In this document: piece after piece, positions 27,398-35,731 of the stretch
Layout of the letters: each line of letters opens with the position of its first letter
Position numbering within the stretch: the stretch's first letter is position 1
Source of the DNA: Roseomonas sp. E05
GTDB lineage: Bacteria; Pseudomonadota; Alphaproteobacteria; Acetobacterales; Acetobacteraceae
DNA: 64,000 bases
Direction: 5' to 3'
Assembly: GCF_030063475.1 (NCBI RefSeq)
Contig: NZ_JASIRT010000001.1
Location: 454,907 to 518,906, forward strand
Translations under genes and position numbers: made by a program
Notes under the pieces: model-generated
What the model saw: only the letters and a program-made list of their open reading frames with translations
Told to the model about the DNA's origin: nothing
Databases searched by the model: none

Positions 27398-28462
27398 ATG
27401 ACGACGAAGCAAGCAGGGATGGGGCTGCTTGGCTCCCTCGCTGTGGGAGTCCTTGGCGCGGCGCTGCTCGGGCGCGGCCGCGCCGCCCCGCCGGTCCGGC
27501 AAAGGCTGCTCGATATCCTCGCCCTGCCGCCGCCCGTCGCCCGGCAGGTAAAGCGGCTGCACGCGCCGAGGCTGGGCGACACGCCGCGCGGCCCCCTGCA
27601 GCGCTGGCTCGGCATTCCCCCCTCCCCCGCCATCGGCCGTGCCGCGCGGGTGCGGGCGGCGCGGCGGCTGAACCGCTCGGCCGGCCTGCTGGCGGGATCG
27701 GTGCTGCTGGACAGCGCCCTGGAGCATTACCGCGGCTCCTTCCGCAACCCGGCGATGTACACGCCGCTCGGCGTCTCAGCGCTCAGCCTCGCCGCCAGCC
27801 TGCACGGCAAGGGCGACCGGCACTCGGGCCGGCATCCCTTCCGCAGCGCCATCTACGCCGCCGCCGCCGTCACCGGAATCCTTGGCACAGGCTTCCATCT
27901 CTACAACATCATGCGCCGCCCGGGCGGCTTCGCCTGGCAGAACCTGTTCTACGGCGCGCCACTCGGCGCTCCGATGGCGATCTCACTCGCCGGGCTGATG
28001 GGCAGCGCAGCCGAGCATGTCCGCGACGACCGCCCCGGCATGGCGCCGCGCATCTTCGGCCTGCCCGCCGGCCGCATGCTGGCGGCGATGAGCGGCGCGG
28101 GCATCCTCGGCACGGTGGGCGAGGCCGGGCTGCTGCATTTCCGCGGCGCCTACCACAACCCGGCGATGTTCCTGCCCGTCACCATGCCGCCCGCCGCCTC
28201 GGCGCTGCTGCTCAACACGGCGCTGGCCCCGGCGCGGCGCAACCGCTGGATCACCCGCTGGTGGCTGCGCCTCACCGCCCTGCTCGGCTTCGCCGGCGTC
28301 GGTTTCCACGCCTACGGCGTGCAGCGGAACATGGGCGGCTGGCGCAACTGGAGCCAGAACCTGCTGAACGGCCCGCCCCTGCCAGCGCCGCCCTCCTTCA
28401 CCGGCTTGGCCCTCGCCGGCCTTGCCGCCCTCGACCTGCTGGAGGATGAGCCCGATGCCTGA
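27398..28462 (+). CDS. Unknown duplicated membrane protein in a GMC dehydrogenase operon
   Basis: 354 residues, no cysteine, several hydrophobic segments. I do not recognise a family. It is internally duplicated: residues about 98-197 and 232-335 share the pattern HYRGSFRNPAMYTPL / HFRGAYHNPAMFLPV, then TGILGTGFHLYN / LGFAGVGFHAYG, then a GG...W..QNL..G.PL.AP ending. Each half has two equivalent histidines with exactly the same spacing (H110-H167 and H247-H304, 57 apart). Such paired membrane histidines could bind haem b or a quinone; that is inference. It precedes subunit 3-like and GMC flavoprotein genes with near overlap, so it is likely their membrane anchor or electron acceptor in place of the usual cytochrome c subunit, for which no CxxCH is encoded here. 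Confidence 0.75.
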   Translation: MTTKQAGMGLLGSLAVGVLGAALLGRGRAAPPVRQRLLDILALPPPVARQVKRLHAPRLGDTPRGPLQRWLGIPPSPAIGRAARVRAARRLNRSAGLLAGSVLLDSALEHYRGSFRNPAMYTPLGVSALSLAASLHGKGDRHSGRHPFRSAIYAAAAVTGILGTGFHLYNIMRRPGGFAWQNLFYGAPLGAPMAISLAGLMGSAAEHVRDDRPGMAPRIFGLPAGRMLAAMSGAGILGTVGEAGLLHFRGAYHNPAMFLPVTMPPAASALLLNTALAPARRNRWITRWWLRLTALLGFAGVGFHAYGVQRNMGGWRNWSQNLLNGPPLPAPPSFTGLALAGLAALDLLEDEPDA

Positions 28463-29102
28463 TCCCAGCCGCTATCCCGGCTATGACGTGCTGCGCAAGC
28501 GCCACACGCCCTCCTGGAACGAGAAGACGCGCCAGGTGATCGACGCGCGCCTGGCGGTCTCGCGCGACCCGCGCTTCTTCACCGCGCATGAGATGGCCAC
28601 CGTCACCGCCATCGCCGACCGTCTGGTGCCGCAGCCCCGCGGCCGCCCCCCCATCCCGGTGGCGGCGCTGATCGACGACAAGCTGCACAAGGGGCATGAG
28701 GACGGCTTCCGCGGCGATGGCATGCCGCGCGAGCGGGAGGCCTGGCGCCGCGGCCTGACCGCGCTCGACGCCGAAGCCCGCGCAGGCCACGGCGCCGAGT
28801 TCCTCCGCCTCGCCGGCCCGCGGCAGGACGCAGTGCTGCAGCAGATGGAGAAGGGCGCGCTGAACGGGCCGGCCTGGGGCGGCATGCCCAGCGAGACCTT
28901 CTTCAAGCAGCGCATGGCGAAGGATGTCGTCTTCGCCTACTACGCGCACCCGACCGCCTGGAGCGAGATCGGCTTCGGCGGCCCGGCCAGCCCGCGCGGC
29001 TATGTGCGCCTCGGCCATGACGAGCGCGACCCCTGGGAAGCCGCCGAGGCCAGGGGCGGTGGCGCCGAGGCCGCGCGCCGGAAGAACCGCCATGTCGGAT
29101 GA
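28455..29102 (+). CDS. Gluconate 2-dehydrogenase subunit 3-like protein
   Basis: 215 residues. Small subunit that accompanies membrane-bound GMC dehydrogenases. Family marks: FFTAHEMATVTAIADRLVPQ near residue 45, LIDDKLH, ETFFKQRMAKDVVFAYYAHPTAWSEIGFGGP near 160-185. Two in-frame ATGs (28446, 28455); 28455 has GGAGG at a better distance (9 bases). It overlaps the end of the duplicated membrane protein gene and its own end overlaps the GMC gene start by 11 bp. No twin-arginine signal, which such subunits often carry, is visible, so export of the complex (if any) would depend on a partner. Confidence 0.85.
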   Translation: MPDPSRYPGYDVLRKRHTPSWNEKTRQVIDARLAVSRDPRFFTAHEMATVTAIADRLVPQPRGRPPIPVAALIDDKLHKGHEDGFRGDGMPREREAWRRGLTALDAEARAGHGAEFLRLAGPRQDAVLQQMEKGALNGPAWGGMPSETFFKQRMAKDVVFAYYAHPTAWSEIGFGGPASPRGYVRLGHDERDPWEAAEARGGGAEAARRKNRHVG

Positions 29103-30735
29103 TCCGCGCTTCACGCCGCGCGCGAAGGACGGCCGCGCGCCCGACGTGTTCCGCCCCGGCGCATGGGTCCCGATGCGGCAGCACAGTGACGACGATGAGG
29201 TTGATTTCGTCATCGTCGGCAGCGGCGCCGGCGGCGGCACCCTCGCCTGCAAACTGGCCGAGCACGGCTTCTCCGTCGTCGCCCTGGACGCCGGACCCTA
29301 CTGGCGCCCGCTGGAGGATTTCGCCTCCGACGAGGCGGAGCAGAGCAAGCTCTACTGGACCGACGACCGCATCAGCACGGGCGAGAACCCGCTGCAGCTC
29401 GGCAGCAACAACAGCGGCAAGGCGGTGGGCGGCAGCACCGTGCACTTCGCCATGGTCTCGCTGCGCTTCCGGCCGGAATGGTTCAAGTCCCGCACGATGC
29501 TGGGCTACGGTTTCGACTGGCCGCTCGACTGGCGGGAGATGTGGCACTACTACCGCGAGGTCGAGGACGCCCTGAAGATCGCCGGTCCCATCACCTATCC
29601 CTGGGGCCCGCCGCGGCCGCGCTATCCCTATCGCGCGCATCCGCTGAACGCCGCCGCCATGGCGCTCGCCCGGGGCTGCGAGGCGATGGGCATCTCCTGG
29701 ACGGAAACGCCGATCGCCACGCTCTCCGCGCCGCGTGGCCTGGCGCATCCCTGCGTGTACCGTGGCTTCTGCGTCACCGGCTGCTCCACCAATGCCAAGC
29801 AGAGCGCGCTGGTCACCTGGATTCCGCGCGCCATCGCCGCCGGCGCGGAAATCCGCGACCTTGCCATGGTCGGGCGCGTGGAAACCGGGCCGGACGGGCT
29901 CGCCACCGGCGTGCATTACCATCGCGAAGGCCGCTGGCGCTTCCAGAAGGCGCGCAACGTCGTCGTCGCCGGCTACGCGATCGAGACACCGCGCCTGCTG
30001 CTGAACTCCGCCAATGCGCGCTACCCGGACGGCCTCGCCAACAGTTCCGGGCTGGTCGGCAAGTACCTGACGGTGCAGGCGAACCAGGCCGCCTGGGGCA
30101 AGACGGAGGCGGAGGTGCGCTCCTACAAGGCGCCGCCCTCCCTCGCCATCACCGAGCACTGGAACTACGACGACGACAAGGACTTCTTCGGCGGCTACTG
30201 CTACATGAGCCAGGGCCCGCTGCCGCAGCTCTGGGCCAATACGCAGCTCAACGCCCATGGTCTCTGGGGCGAGCCGCTGATGAGCGAGATGCAGGATTAC
30301 AACCACCAGGTCGGCCTCAAGATCGTCGGCGAGATGATGCCGCAGGAGCGCAATGGCGTGACGCTGGCAGAGGACAAGGACCAGTACGGCCTGCCCATCC
30401 CGCGCGTCAGCTATTCCTGGTGCGACAACGACAAGGCGCTGATCGCCCATTCGCTCGGCTTCATGGAGAAGGCGCTGCAGGCAGCCGGTGCCAAGGATAT
30501 CTGGCGCCAGGAGGATGACACCTGCCACCTCAACGGCGGCGCGCGCATGGGCGACGACCCGCGCAGCAGCGTCGTGGATGCCGATTGCCGGAGTTGGGAC
30601 ATCCGCAACCTGTGGATCTGCGACGGCTCCGTGTTTCCCACCGTGGGCGGGGTGAATCCGTCGTTGACCATCCAGGCAATCGCCTGCCGCACCGGAGACC
30701 GCATCAGGCAGATGGCGGCGAGCGGCGCATTGTAG
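29092..30735 (+). CDS. GMC-family FAD dehydrogenase (large subunit)
   Basis: 547 residues. FAD dinucleotide fold VIVGSGAGGGTLACKLAEHG near residue 37, GSNNSGKAVGGSTVHF, GFCVTGCSTNAKQSAL and the C-terminal GARMGDDPRSSV and GGVNPSLTIQAIA segments typical of gluconate/sorbitol-type dehydrogenases. Sugar or polyol oxidation with electrons passed to the membrane is the likely role. ATG 29092 overlaps the subunit 3-like gene; a longer open frame starting at 28924 is only overlap. Third gene of a compact operon. Followed by a convergent LuxR-type gene 34 bp away. Confidence 0.9.
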   Translation: MSDDPRFTPRAKDGRAPDVFRPGAWVPMRQHSDDDEVDFVIVGSGAGGGTLACKLAEHGFSVVALDAGPYWRPLEDFASDEAEQSKLYWTDDRISTGENPLQLGSNNSGKAVGGSTVHFAMVSLRFRPEWFKSRTMLGYGFDWPLDWREMWHYYREVEDALKIAGPITYPWGPPRPRYPYRAHPLNAAAMALARGCEAMGISWTETPIATLSAPRGLAHPCVYRGFCVTGCSTNAKQSALVTWIPRAIAAGAEIRDLAMVGRVETGPDGLATGVHYHREGRWRFQKARNVVVAGYAIETPRLLLNSANARYPDGLANSSGLVGKYLTVQANQAAWGKTEAEVRSYKAPPSLAITEHWNYDDDKDFFGGYCYMSQGPLPQLWANTQLNAHGLWGEPLMSEMQDYNHQVGLKIVGEMMPQERNGVTLAEDKDQYGLPIPRVSYSWCDNDKALIAHSLGFMEKALQAAGAKDIWRQEDDTCHLNGGARMGDDPRSSVVDADCRSWDIRNLWICDGSVFPTVGGVNPSLTIQAIACRTGDRIRQMAASGAL

Positions 30736-30769
30736 GAAGGAAGTCCGCGGGAATTTTCTTTCTCCGGCC

Positions 30770-31264
30770 TCATTCCTCGGCACCGCCGCCCTGCCGGCCC
30801 CACAATGCGCCGTAGCGGGCGGCCACGCAGGCCGTCAGCTCGGTCTGCTTGTGCAATCCGAGCTTGCCGTAGATGCGCCCGAGATGCACCCGCACCGTGT
30901 AGAAGCTGATGCGCAGGCGCCGCGCGATGGCCTTGGCATCGCGCCCTTCCGCCACCAGCAGGGCCACTTCCAGCTCGCGAGGCGAGAGCAGGTCGAGCAT
31001 GTCCGGCACCGGTGCGCCGCGCAGCTCGACGAGGGCATAGGAGCGCCCCTCCAGCACCAGGCTGCCCAGCACCGCGGCCTCCGGCAAGGACATCACCCCG
31101 CGCGGCACGATCGCGACGTGATGGCCATCCAGCAGGAAGAAGGCCGCTGCGAGCCGGCTGGCCATGCCATCCGGCCCGAGCCCGAGGGGCCTGCCCTGCG
31201 CCGCGGGAGCACCGAGCGGCTGTCCGCCGCGCTCACCCGGGCGGGATGGTTCAAGCATCGTCAT
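30770..31264 (-). CDS. LuxR-type HTH regulator without receiver domain
   Basis: 164 residues. C-terminal LuxR/FixJ-like helix-turn-helix at about 92-155 (LLSPRELEVALLVAEGRDAK, ISFYTVRVHLGRIYGKLGL). The N-terminal 90 residues are not a response-regulator receiver (no DD/D/K set) and not an autoinducer domain; they include a short beta-rich stretch (HHVAIVPRGVMSLPEA) like the core of a small sensor domain. ATG 31264 has GGAGGA 8 bases upstream. Orphan regulator at the end of the unknown protease operon (same strand, 258 bp downstream of it), so it might respond to or control either that operon or the dehydrogenase unit. Confidence 0.85.
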   Translation of the reverse strand: MTMLEPSRPGERGGQPLGAPAAQGRPLGLGPDGMASRLAAAFFLLDGHHVAIVPRGVMSLPEAAVLGSLVLEGRSYALVELRGAPVPDMLDLLSPRELEVALLVAEGRDAKAIARRLRISFYTVRVHLGRIYGKLGLHKQTELTACVAARYGALWGRQGGGAEE

Positions 31265-31282
31265 CGGCGATGTCCTCCGAAA

Positions 31283-31299
31283 GCCGGCGCAGCGCCGGC
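31283..31299. other. GC hairpin in LuxR-type gene leader
   Basis: GCCGGCGC-A-GCGCCGGC, a perfect 17-base dyad 5 bases before the GGAGGA of the LuxR-type gene. The 258-bp gap here separates it from the protease operon; the dyad has no T run on either side so it is not an obvious terminator. An operator or leader structure is possible. Confidence 0.3.
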
Positions 31300-31522
31300 C
31301 CAGGGGGAAGTCGAGAGGGCGGCCGAGGAAATGCGGCAGCCATTCCGGAACCGGGCAGGCCAAAGGGGAAAGCCGGCCGGCGCGGTTGCCGCGCATCGCA
31401 GGGGTCCCACGGAAAGGCTGTGGGACAACCCCTTTTCATTGCCATTCCGACACAATATGCCGGGCGGCCGCAACCCTTTTGAGCGCTCCACCCCCGGCAG
31501 GCGCGCGCCCGTTGAAACACGC

Positions 31523-32743
31523 TCACGGGAGCCGCACCATCGCCGCCGGGACCGCGCGCCCGTCGAGGGCGTCGAGCATGGCTGGCGTGGCGCGCACGCC
31601 GCTGTTGACGCTGCCCGGCGGTGCCAGGATCGAGCCGCGCTCGCAGCCATGCGAGCGCCCTTCGGCGTCCAGCACACCGGCGGTGTGCACACCGATGATC
31701 GCCGCCGCATCGCCCAGCCGCGCGATGATCGGGCTGCCGCTGTGCCCGGCGCAGGTGTCGATGGTATGGAACAGCCGGCGCGGCGTGAAGCGCACCAGGC
31801 GCTCGGAATGCCGCCAGAGGGTGCCGACCGGCCGGTCGGAAGGATAGCCCGCCACCGTCACGCGCCCCTGGACAGCCAGACGCCGCAGCGCCGCATCGGA
31901 GAGGGGCCGCACCGGCAGGAAGCGGTGGAGGCCGGGGAAAGGGTGCGGCAGGTCGATGATCGCCCAGTCCCAGCCGCTGCGCTCCGGCCCCGCGATGAAG
32001 CCGCGCGGCACCCAGTAGCGGCGCGCCTCGATGCTGCCATAGGGCAGCGTGTCGCGGTCGCGGCGGCCCGGCAGCACCAGGATGCGCCTTGGCGCGGTGC
32101 GCCGCTTCAGGCTCCAGACGCAGTGCGCGGCGGTGAGCACGCGGCGCGGCCCGATCAGCACGCCACTGCAGCCGGCGCAGTTGCCGTCGCCGAAATCGCG
32201 GCAGAGATGCACCATCGTGTTCCACGGGAAACGCGTGGTCTCGATCTCCTGCACCCGCGCATCGGCCGGACCGATGACCGAGAGATCCGCCTCCTCATCC
32301 TCCGGCTCGCCGCCCCAGTCCGGCGCCTCCGCCCAGGGGCCGGCCTCCCCGCCATCCTCCAGCCCGGCAAAGGGTCCCTCGGCGAACCCGCCCGCATTTC
32401 CGGCCTCCGCCTCGCGCAGGCCGTCATCCCAGAGGGGGATGTCGAGGTGGCCGGGCGGCACCCCGCCCCAGCCCGGGCCGGCCGGCGCGTTGCCCGGCGG
32501 CGTGGTGCAGCCGGAAGGCGCCGGAAACCATTCGTCGTCCGGCATGTCAGGATCCCACCACCCTGGTGGCCAAAGGGCCGCCACACCCCAGCCTCCCCCG
32601 GGAAGGAAGCGCGGCCCGCGCCAGGAGCGCCAGCGCGATGGGGCGGGCCGCGGCGGAAGGGGCCAGACGCCCCCCCTTGGCACGCCCCAGTGCGGCCGCG
32701 CCAGGCCAGGGCGCCGGAGGGGAAAGCCGCGGAACCGTCTCAT
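31523..32743 (-). CDS. Trypsin-fold serine protease with acidic pro-region
   Basis: 406 residues. C-terminal half is a chymotrypsin/V8-like protease with triad H207 (LTAAHCVW), D259 (GWDWAIIDL), S335 (CAGHSGSPII). The first 160 residues are a low-complexity tryptophan/proline/glycine-rich stretch that turns strongly acidic (EDEEADL near 148-154) before the catalytic domain, as in a pro-region or an interaction tail. No Sec signal peptide. ATG 32743 has GGAGG 7 bases upstream. Four cysteines around the HC and GC motifs could pair. Last gene of the eight-gene cluster; likely processes or cuts a cluster product, by inference from the company of an HExxH peptidase gene. Confidence 0.85.
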   Translation of the reverse strand: MRRFRGFPLRRPGLARPHWGVPRGGVWPLPPRPAPSRWRSWRGPRFLPGGGWGVAALWPPGWWDPDMPDDEWFPAPSGCTTPPGNAPAGPGWGGVPPGHLDIPLWDDGLREAEAGNAGGFAEGPFAGLEDGGEAGPWAEAPDWGGEPEDEEADLSVIGPADARVQEIETTRFPWNTMVHLCRDFGDGNCAGCSGVLIGPRRVLTAAHCVWSLKRRTAPRRILVLPGRRDRDTLPYGSIEARRYWVPRGFIAGPERSGWDWAIIDLPHPFPGLHRFLPVRPLSDAALRRLAVQGRVTVAGYPSDRPVGTLWRHSERLVRFTPRRLFHTIDTCAGHSGSPIIARLGDAAAIIGVHTAGVLDAEGRSHGCERGSILAPPGSVNSGVRATPAMLDALDGRAVPAAMVRLP

Positions 32744-32809
32744 GGGGTCACCTCCGCTGCGGCCCCCGCCGGGAAGCGGCGGGAGCGTGCTCTGGGGGCC
32801 GGCGCCGTC

Positions 32810-33604
32810 TCATGGCGCATCCTCGAAGGCGCGCTGGTCGGCGCGGTAGCTGCGTGGGCGCTCCTGCACCCAGAGCGCCAGTTCGAAGATGTGGAGCGTC
32901 TTCACGTCGAGCTGCGTGCCCCCGGCAGGCGTCACCACCCCCCAGGCGACCTTCACCTTCCCCAGCTCGCCATTCGCCTCCTCGCGCACCAGCAGCAGCC
33001 GCAGCCGCTCGGATTCGCTGCGGCTGGCCTTGAACACCGCGGGCGAGAAGCCCTTCCGCCACGCTTCGACGCGCCGGCGCGCGGCGGCATCCAGCGCATG
33101 GCCGCCACGGTGCGGGACATGTGCGCGGGTGGCGCCGGCCAGCTTCGGGATGGCATCGCGCAGATGGTCGGCGAGGCGCTCGGCGATGGTGCTCTGGAAG
33201 GCCATGCCGATATAGAGCGGCTCCCGGGAATGCTCCTTCCAGACACGGTAGAGCAGGCGTGGCGCCGCGAAGGTGCCGCGCGCCCCGGCGCGCGTGAAGG
33301 TGCTGGCGCCGGCGCGCGGCAGGCGCAGCACCTCCTCCAGCCGCATGGCGCCCTTCCAGCCGCCCCAGTGCGCCGCGGGAAAGCGGAGCGTCCCCGCCGG
33401 CGTGCCCGCCTCGGGCGCGGCCGCCTCCCCCTCGAAGCGGCCGTGCTGCGCATGGGCCAGCGCGGCACTGAGGCTGCGCCGCGCCAGCCGGTCGATCGCC
33501 GCCCGGTCGGGGGGCGTCCGGCCGGAGGCGCAGCGCAGGCAGGTGCCGCCGCAGCCGCAGCGCCGAGGGTTGGCAGCGGGCCAGGCTTCACGGATCTCGC
33601 TCAT
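32810..33604 (-). CDS. Unknown protein with CxCxxxCxxC motif and GIY-YIG-like segment
   Basis: 264 residues. Near the N-terminus C16, C18, C22, C25 form RRCGCGGTCLRC, the same arrangement often seen just before the metallopeptidase-like core of extracellular contractile injection system cargo proteins (DUF4157/eCIS core); that core itself is absent. From about 115 to 150, RLLYRVW...PLYIGMA...ERLADHL resembles the GIY-YIG nuclease fold (Y119, Y131, R143, H147). The remainder is helical then beta-rich. Start ATG 33604 overlaps the upstream stop (ATGA), proving operon membership. Function unknown; nuclease or zinc-binding role is only suggested. Confidence 0.7.
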   Translation of the reverse strand: MSEIREAWPAANPRRCGCGGTCLRCASGRTPPDRAAIDRLARRSLSAALAHAQHGRFEGEAAAPEAGTPAGTLRFPAAHWGGWKGAMRLEEVLRLPRAGASTFTRAGARGTFAAPRLLYRVWKEHSREPLYIGMAFQSTIAERLADHLRDAIPKLAGATRAHVPHRGGHALDAAARRRVEAWRKGFSPAVFKASRSESERLRLLLVREEANGELGKVKVAWGVVTPAGGTQLDVKTLHIFELALWVQERPRSYRADQRAFEDAP

Positions 33605-34530
33605 GGGACCTCCCACCAGATGGCGCAGGCATTCTCCCAACTGGCCTTGGCCGTCGCTGCCGTGCCGGCATTCCAGTCCAGCATGCCCTCGGCCCGGGTG
33701 CAGCGGGCGCGCGGCGCCGCCACCGCCATGGCGGCCAGCCGCAGCAGGCCGCCGGCGATCGGCACCGCCAGGCCCGAGGCGAGCAGCAGCGGGTGCAGCC
33801 GCCGCCGCATCGCCTCGCGCCAGGGCCCATCCTCCAGCCGGGCGCAGGGCACATGCGCGCGCTCAAGGCGATCGACGAGCCAGGGCTGCGCCTCCTCCTT
33901 CCGCATCGCCACCAGCAGCATTGGCCGCGGGCCGTTGAGCGCCGCCGCCAGGGCCAGCGCATCGCGCGCGCAGTCGGCCAGGATGTCGGGGCGTGGCGGC
34001 CGGCCGCCGGGGCCGCCGCGCGCGGCGATGGCGGCGAGGTCGAGCAGGTTGCGCCGTCCACTCAGCGCCTCCGCCCCCGGTTCCAGCCCCGCCAGCGCGT
34101 CGAGGCCGGAGGCCAGGGCGTCATGCCGGGCGATCAACAGCGGGTCGTTCTCCTTCGGCGTCACCGAGCCGGACCAGCTGCCGAGAATCCAGTAGAAGTT
34201 GCAGGCGCCTTCCAGGTTCAGCGTGTCGCGGGCGTGCCGCCACTCATTGGCGGCGCGGGTGAAGGCGGCGGCGCCCGCCTGCCCCGTCGCGCCGCCGAGC
34301 CGCCGCCGCACGCGTGGATGGGCGCGGTAGGTGTCCACGCCTTCCACCAGCGTCCAGTGCCCCTGCGGCAGCCAGGTGGGCACGTTCTCGGCCAGTGCCA
34401 TGGCCCAGTGCAGGCCGCCCGGCGCGAGCGAGAGGCTGACATCCACCACGCAGGCAAGCCCGGGCGGCATTGCCCAGGAGGCTTCCTCGGCCGCCAGCAG
34501 GTCCCGCGCCCGCCAGGCTGTCCCACGCAT
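33601..34530 (-). CDS. Hypothetical protein of the protease cluster
   Basis: 309 residues, no family recognised. Mixed alpha/beta composition with many tryptophans (for example HWTLVEGVD, YWILGSW, ASWENACAIWWEV at the C-terminus). A central stretch PMLLVAMRKEEAQPWLVDRL looks like a Rossmann-type strand and helix; a hydrophobic stretch near 255-275 (LLLASGLAVPIAGGLL) might be a single membrane helix. No signal peptide. Its stop overlaps the start of the downstream Cys-motif gene by 4 bp and it starts 27 bp after the gene above, so it is co-transcribed. Strong third-position G/C bias supports a real gene. Confidence 0.65.
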   Translation of the reverse strand: MRGTAWRARDLLAAEEASWAMPPGLACVVDVSLSLAPGGLHWAMALAENVPTWLPQGHWTLVEGVDTYRAHPRVRRRLGGATGQAGAAAFTRAANEWRHARDTLNLEGACNFYWILGSWSGSVTPKENDPLLIARHDALASGLDALAGLEPGAEALSGRRNLLDLAAIAARGGPGGRPPRPDILADCARDALALAAALNGPRPMLLVAMRKEEAQPWLVDRLERAHVPCARLEDGPWREAMRRRLHPLLLASGLAVPIAGGLLRLAAMAVAAPRARCTRAEGMLDWNAGTAATAKASWENACAIWWEVP

Positions 34531-34557
34531 GACGCCGGCCCTCCTCCTGCCCCGGCC

Positions 34558-35661
34558 TCAGAGCGAGGGCGCCATGCGGGCGTCGCGCCGCGGCAGGCCG
34601 ACGGCCCAGCGCAGCGTCTCGCTGACGCCGGGGAAGCGGCGGCCCTCCTCCGTCATGCGGTAGGCGGCCAGCCAGGCCTCCGCCTCGGCCGCCGCACGCT
34701 GCGCCGAGGCCTGGAATTCGGCCGGGCTGGTGGCGGTGTCGAGCGGCGTGTCGGCGATCCAGTACAGGACGTAGCGCCCGGCCTCGGCCATCTTGGCGCG
34801 CTGCGACAGCTCGCGCGCGCCGCCGAAATGCCGGTTCAGCACCTCCTCCCAGACCTGCCACTTGTTGTTGGCGTCGAAGGCCTTCTTGATGTCGGGCGCG
34901 TCGAGGATCTCCAGCAGCTGCTTCAGATGCGCGCTGGCCTCCAGCGCCAGCGCCACCACGTTGCCGTAGCTCGATCGGTCGAGCGCGTAGCGCAGGTCGG
35001 TGCCGATGCGCTGCACGACGGCCAGCGTGCCGAAGGGCCGCTGGTCGAGGGTTGCGCCGGTCTTGATCACCTCGCTGATCGTCAGATCGCGGAAATACTG
35101 CGCCAGCGCGGTCATCAGCGCGACAAGCTGGAAATGGAAGTTGAGGTTGACGATGGCGCCTGGCGGCCGCGGCCCACGCCCGTAGTTGAAGACGCGCCGG
35201 TAGGCGGCCATGCGCTCGGCCGGCCCGTAGCGGAGCGGGCGCCACTTGTCGAGCAGGTAGAGCCCGCGCGCGCCAGGGCCGCGATGCACCTTCATCCGCC
35301 CCTCGTGGAACATCCTGCGCAGGATGTCGATGACGCGGAAGGCGCCCATGCGGTCGTACTGGCAGACGAAGTAGAGCTCCGCCACCGCATGCAGCTGGCC
35401 CTGCACGATGGAGGCATCGAAATCCGCCTCCACCTCTGGCCAGTCGATGGCGCCGAAGCCGGGCGGGCCGTTCGGGCTGAGGCCGACCAGGTCGGAGAAG
35501 GCGCCCTGCGCGTTGCCGGCCGCGGCGCCCGTCAGCCCGCTCAGCCGGGCCTCGAACTCGCGCGCGACGCGCTCCCGCTGCGCCGGGTCCAGGCCTTCGA
35601 GCTCCTCCGCCGCGAAGCGCTGCCAGAAGCTCCGGATCGTATCCCGTGTGTCGTAGGCCAT
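34558..35661 (-). CDS. Hypothetical protein of the protease cluster
   Basis: 367 residues, no family recognised. Largely helical, soluble, without cysteine clusters or a signal peptide. Distinctive stretches: DTRDTIRSFWQRFAAEELEG at the N-terminus, FVCQYDRMGAFRVIDILRR, LNFHFQLVALMTALAQYFR and SYGNVVALALEASAHLKQLL. A longer open frame runs upstream to 36198 but it is overlap with the next gene; ATG 35661 follows a GCGAGAG site and gives coding-type codon use. Unlike its neighbours it has many aromatic and charged residues typical of a structural or scaffold protein. Gap of 70 bp to the upstream gene. Confidence 0.65.
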   Translation of the reverse strand: MAYDTRDTIRSFWQRFAAEELEGLDPAQRERVAREFEARLSGLTGAAAGNAQGAFSDLVGLSPNGPPGFGAIDWPEVEADFDASIVQGQLHAVAELYFVCQYDRMGAFRVIDILRRMFHEGRMKVHRGPGARGLYLLDKWRPLRYGPAERMAAYRRVFNYGRGPRPPGAIVNLNFHFQLVALMTALAQYFRDLTISEVIKTGATLDQRPFGTLAVVQRIGTDLRYALDRSSYGNVVALALEASAHLKQLLEILDAPDIKKAFDANNKWQVWEEVLNRHFGGARELSQRAKMAEAGRYVLYWIADTPLDTATSPAEFQASAQRAAAEAEAWLAAYRMTEEGRRFPGVSETLRWAVGLPRRDARMAPSL

Positions 35662-35731
35662 CTCTCGCAATCTCCGCTTCTCGCGCCTGCGGCGGGCCGC
35701 TTCCGGCGACCTTCGCCCACGCCGTGCCGGC

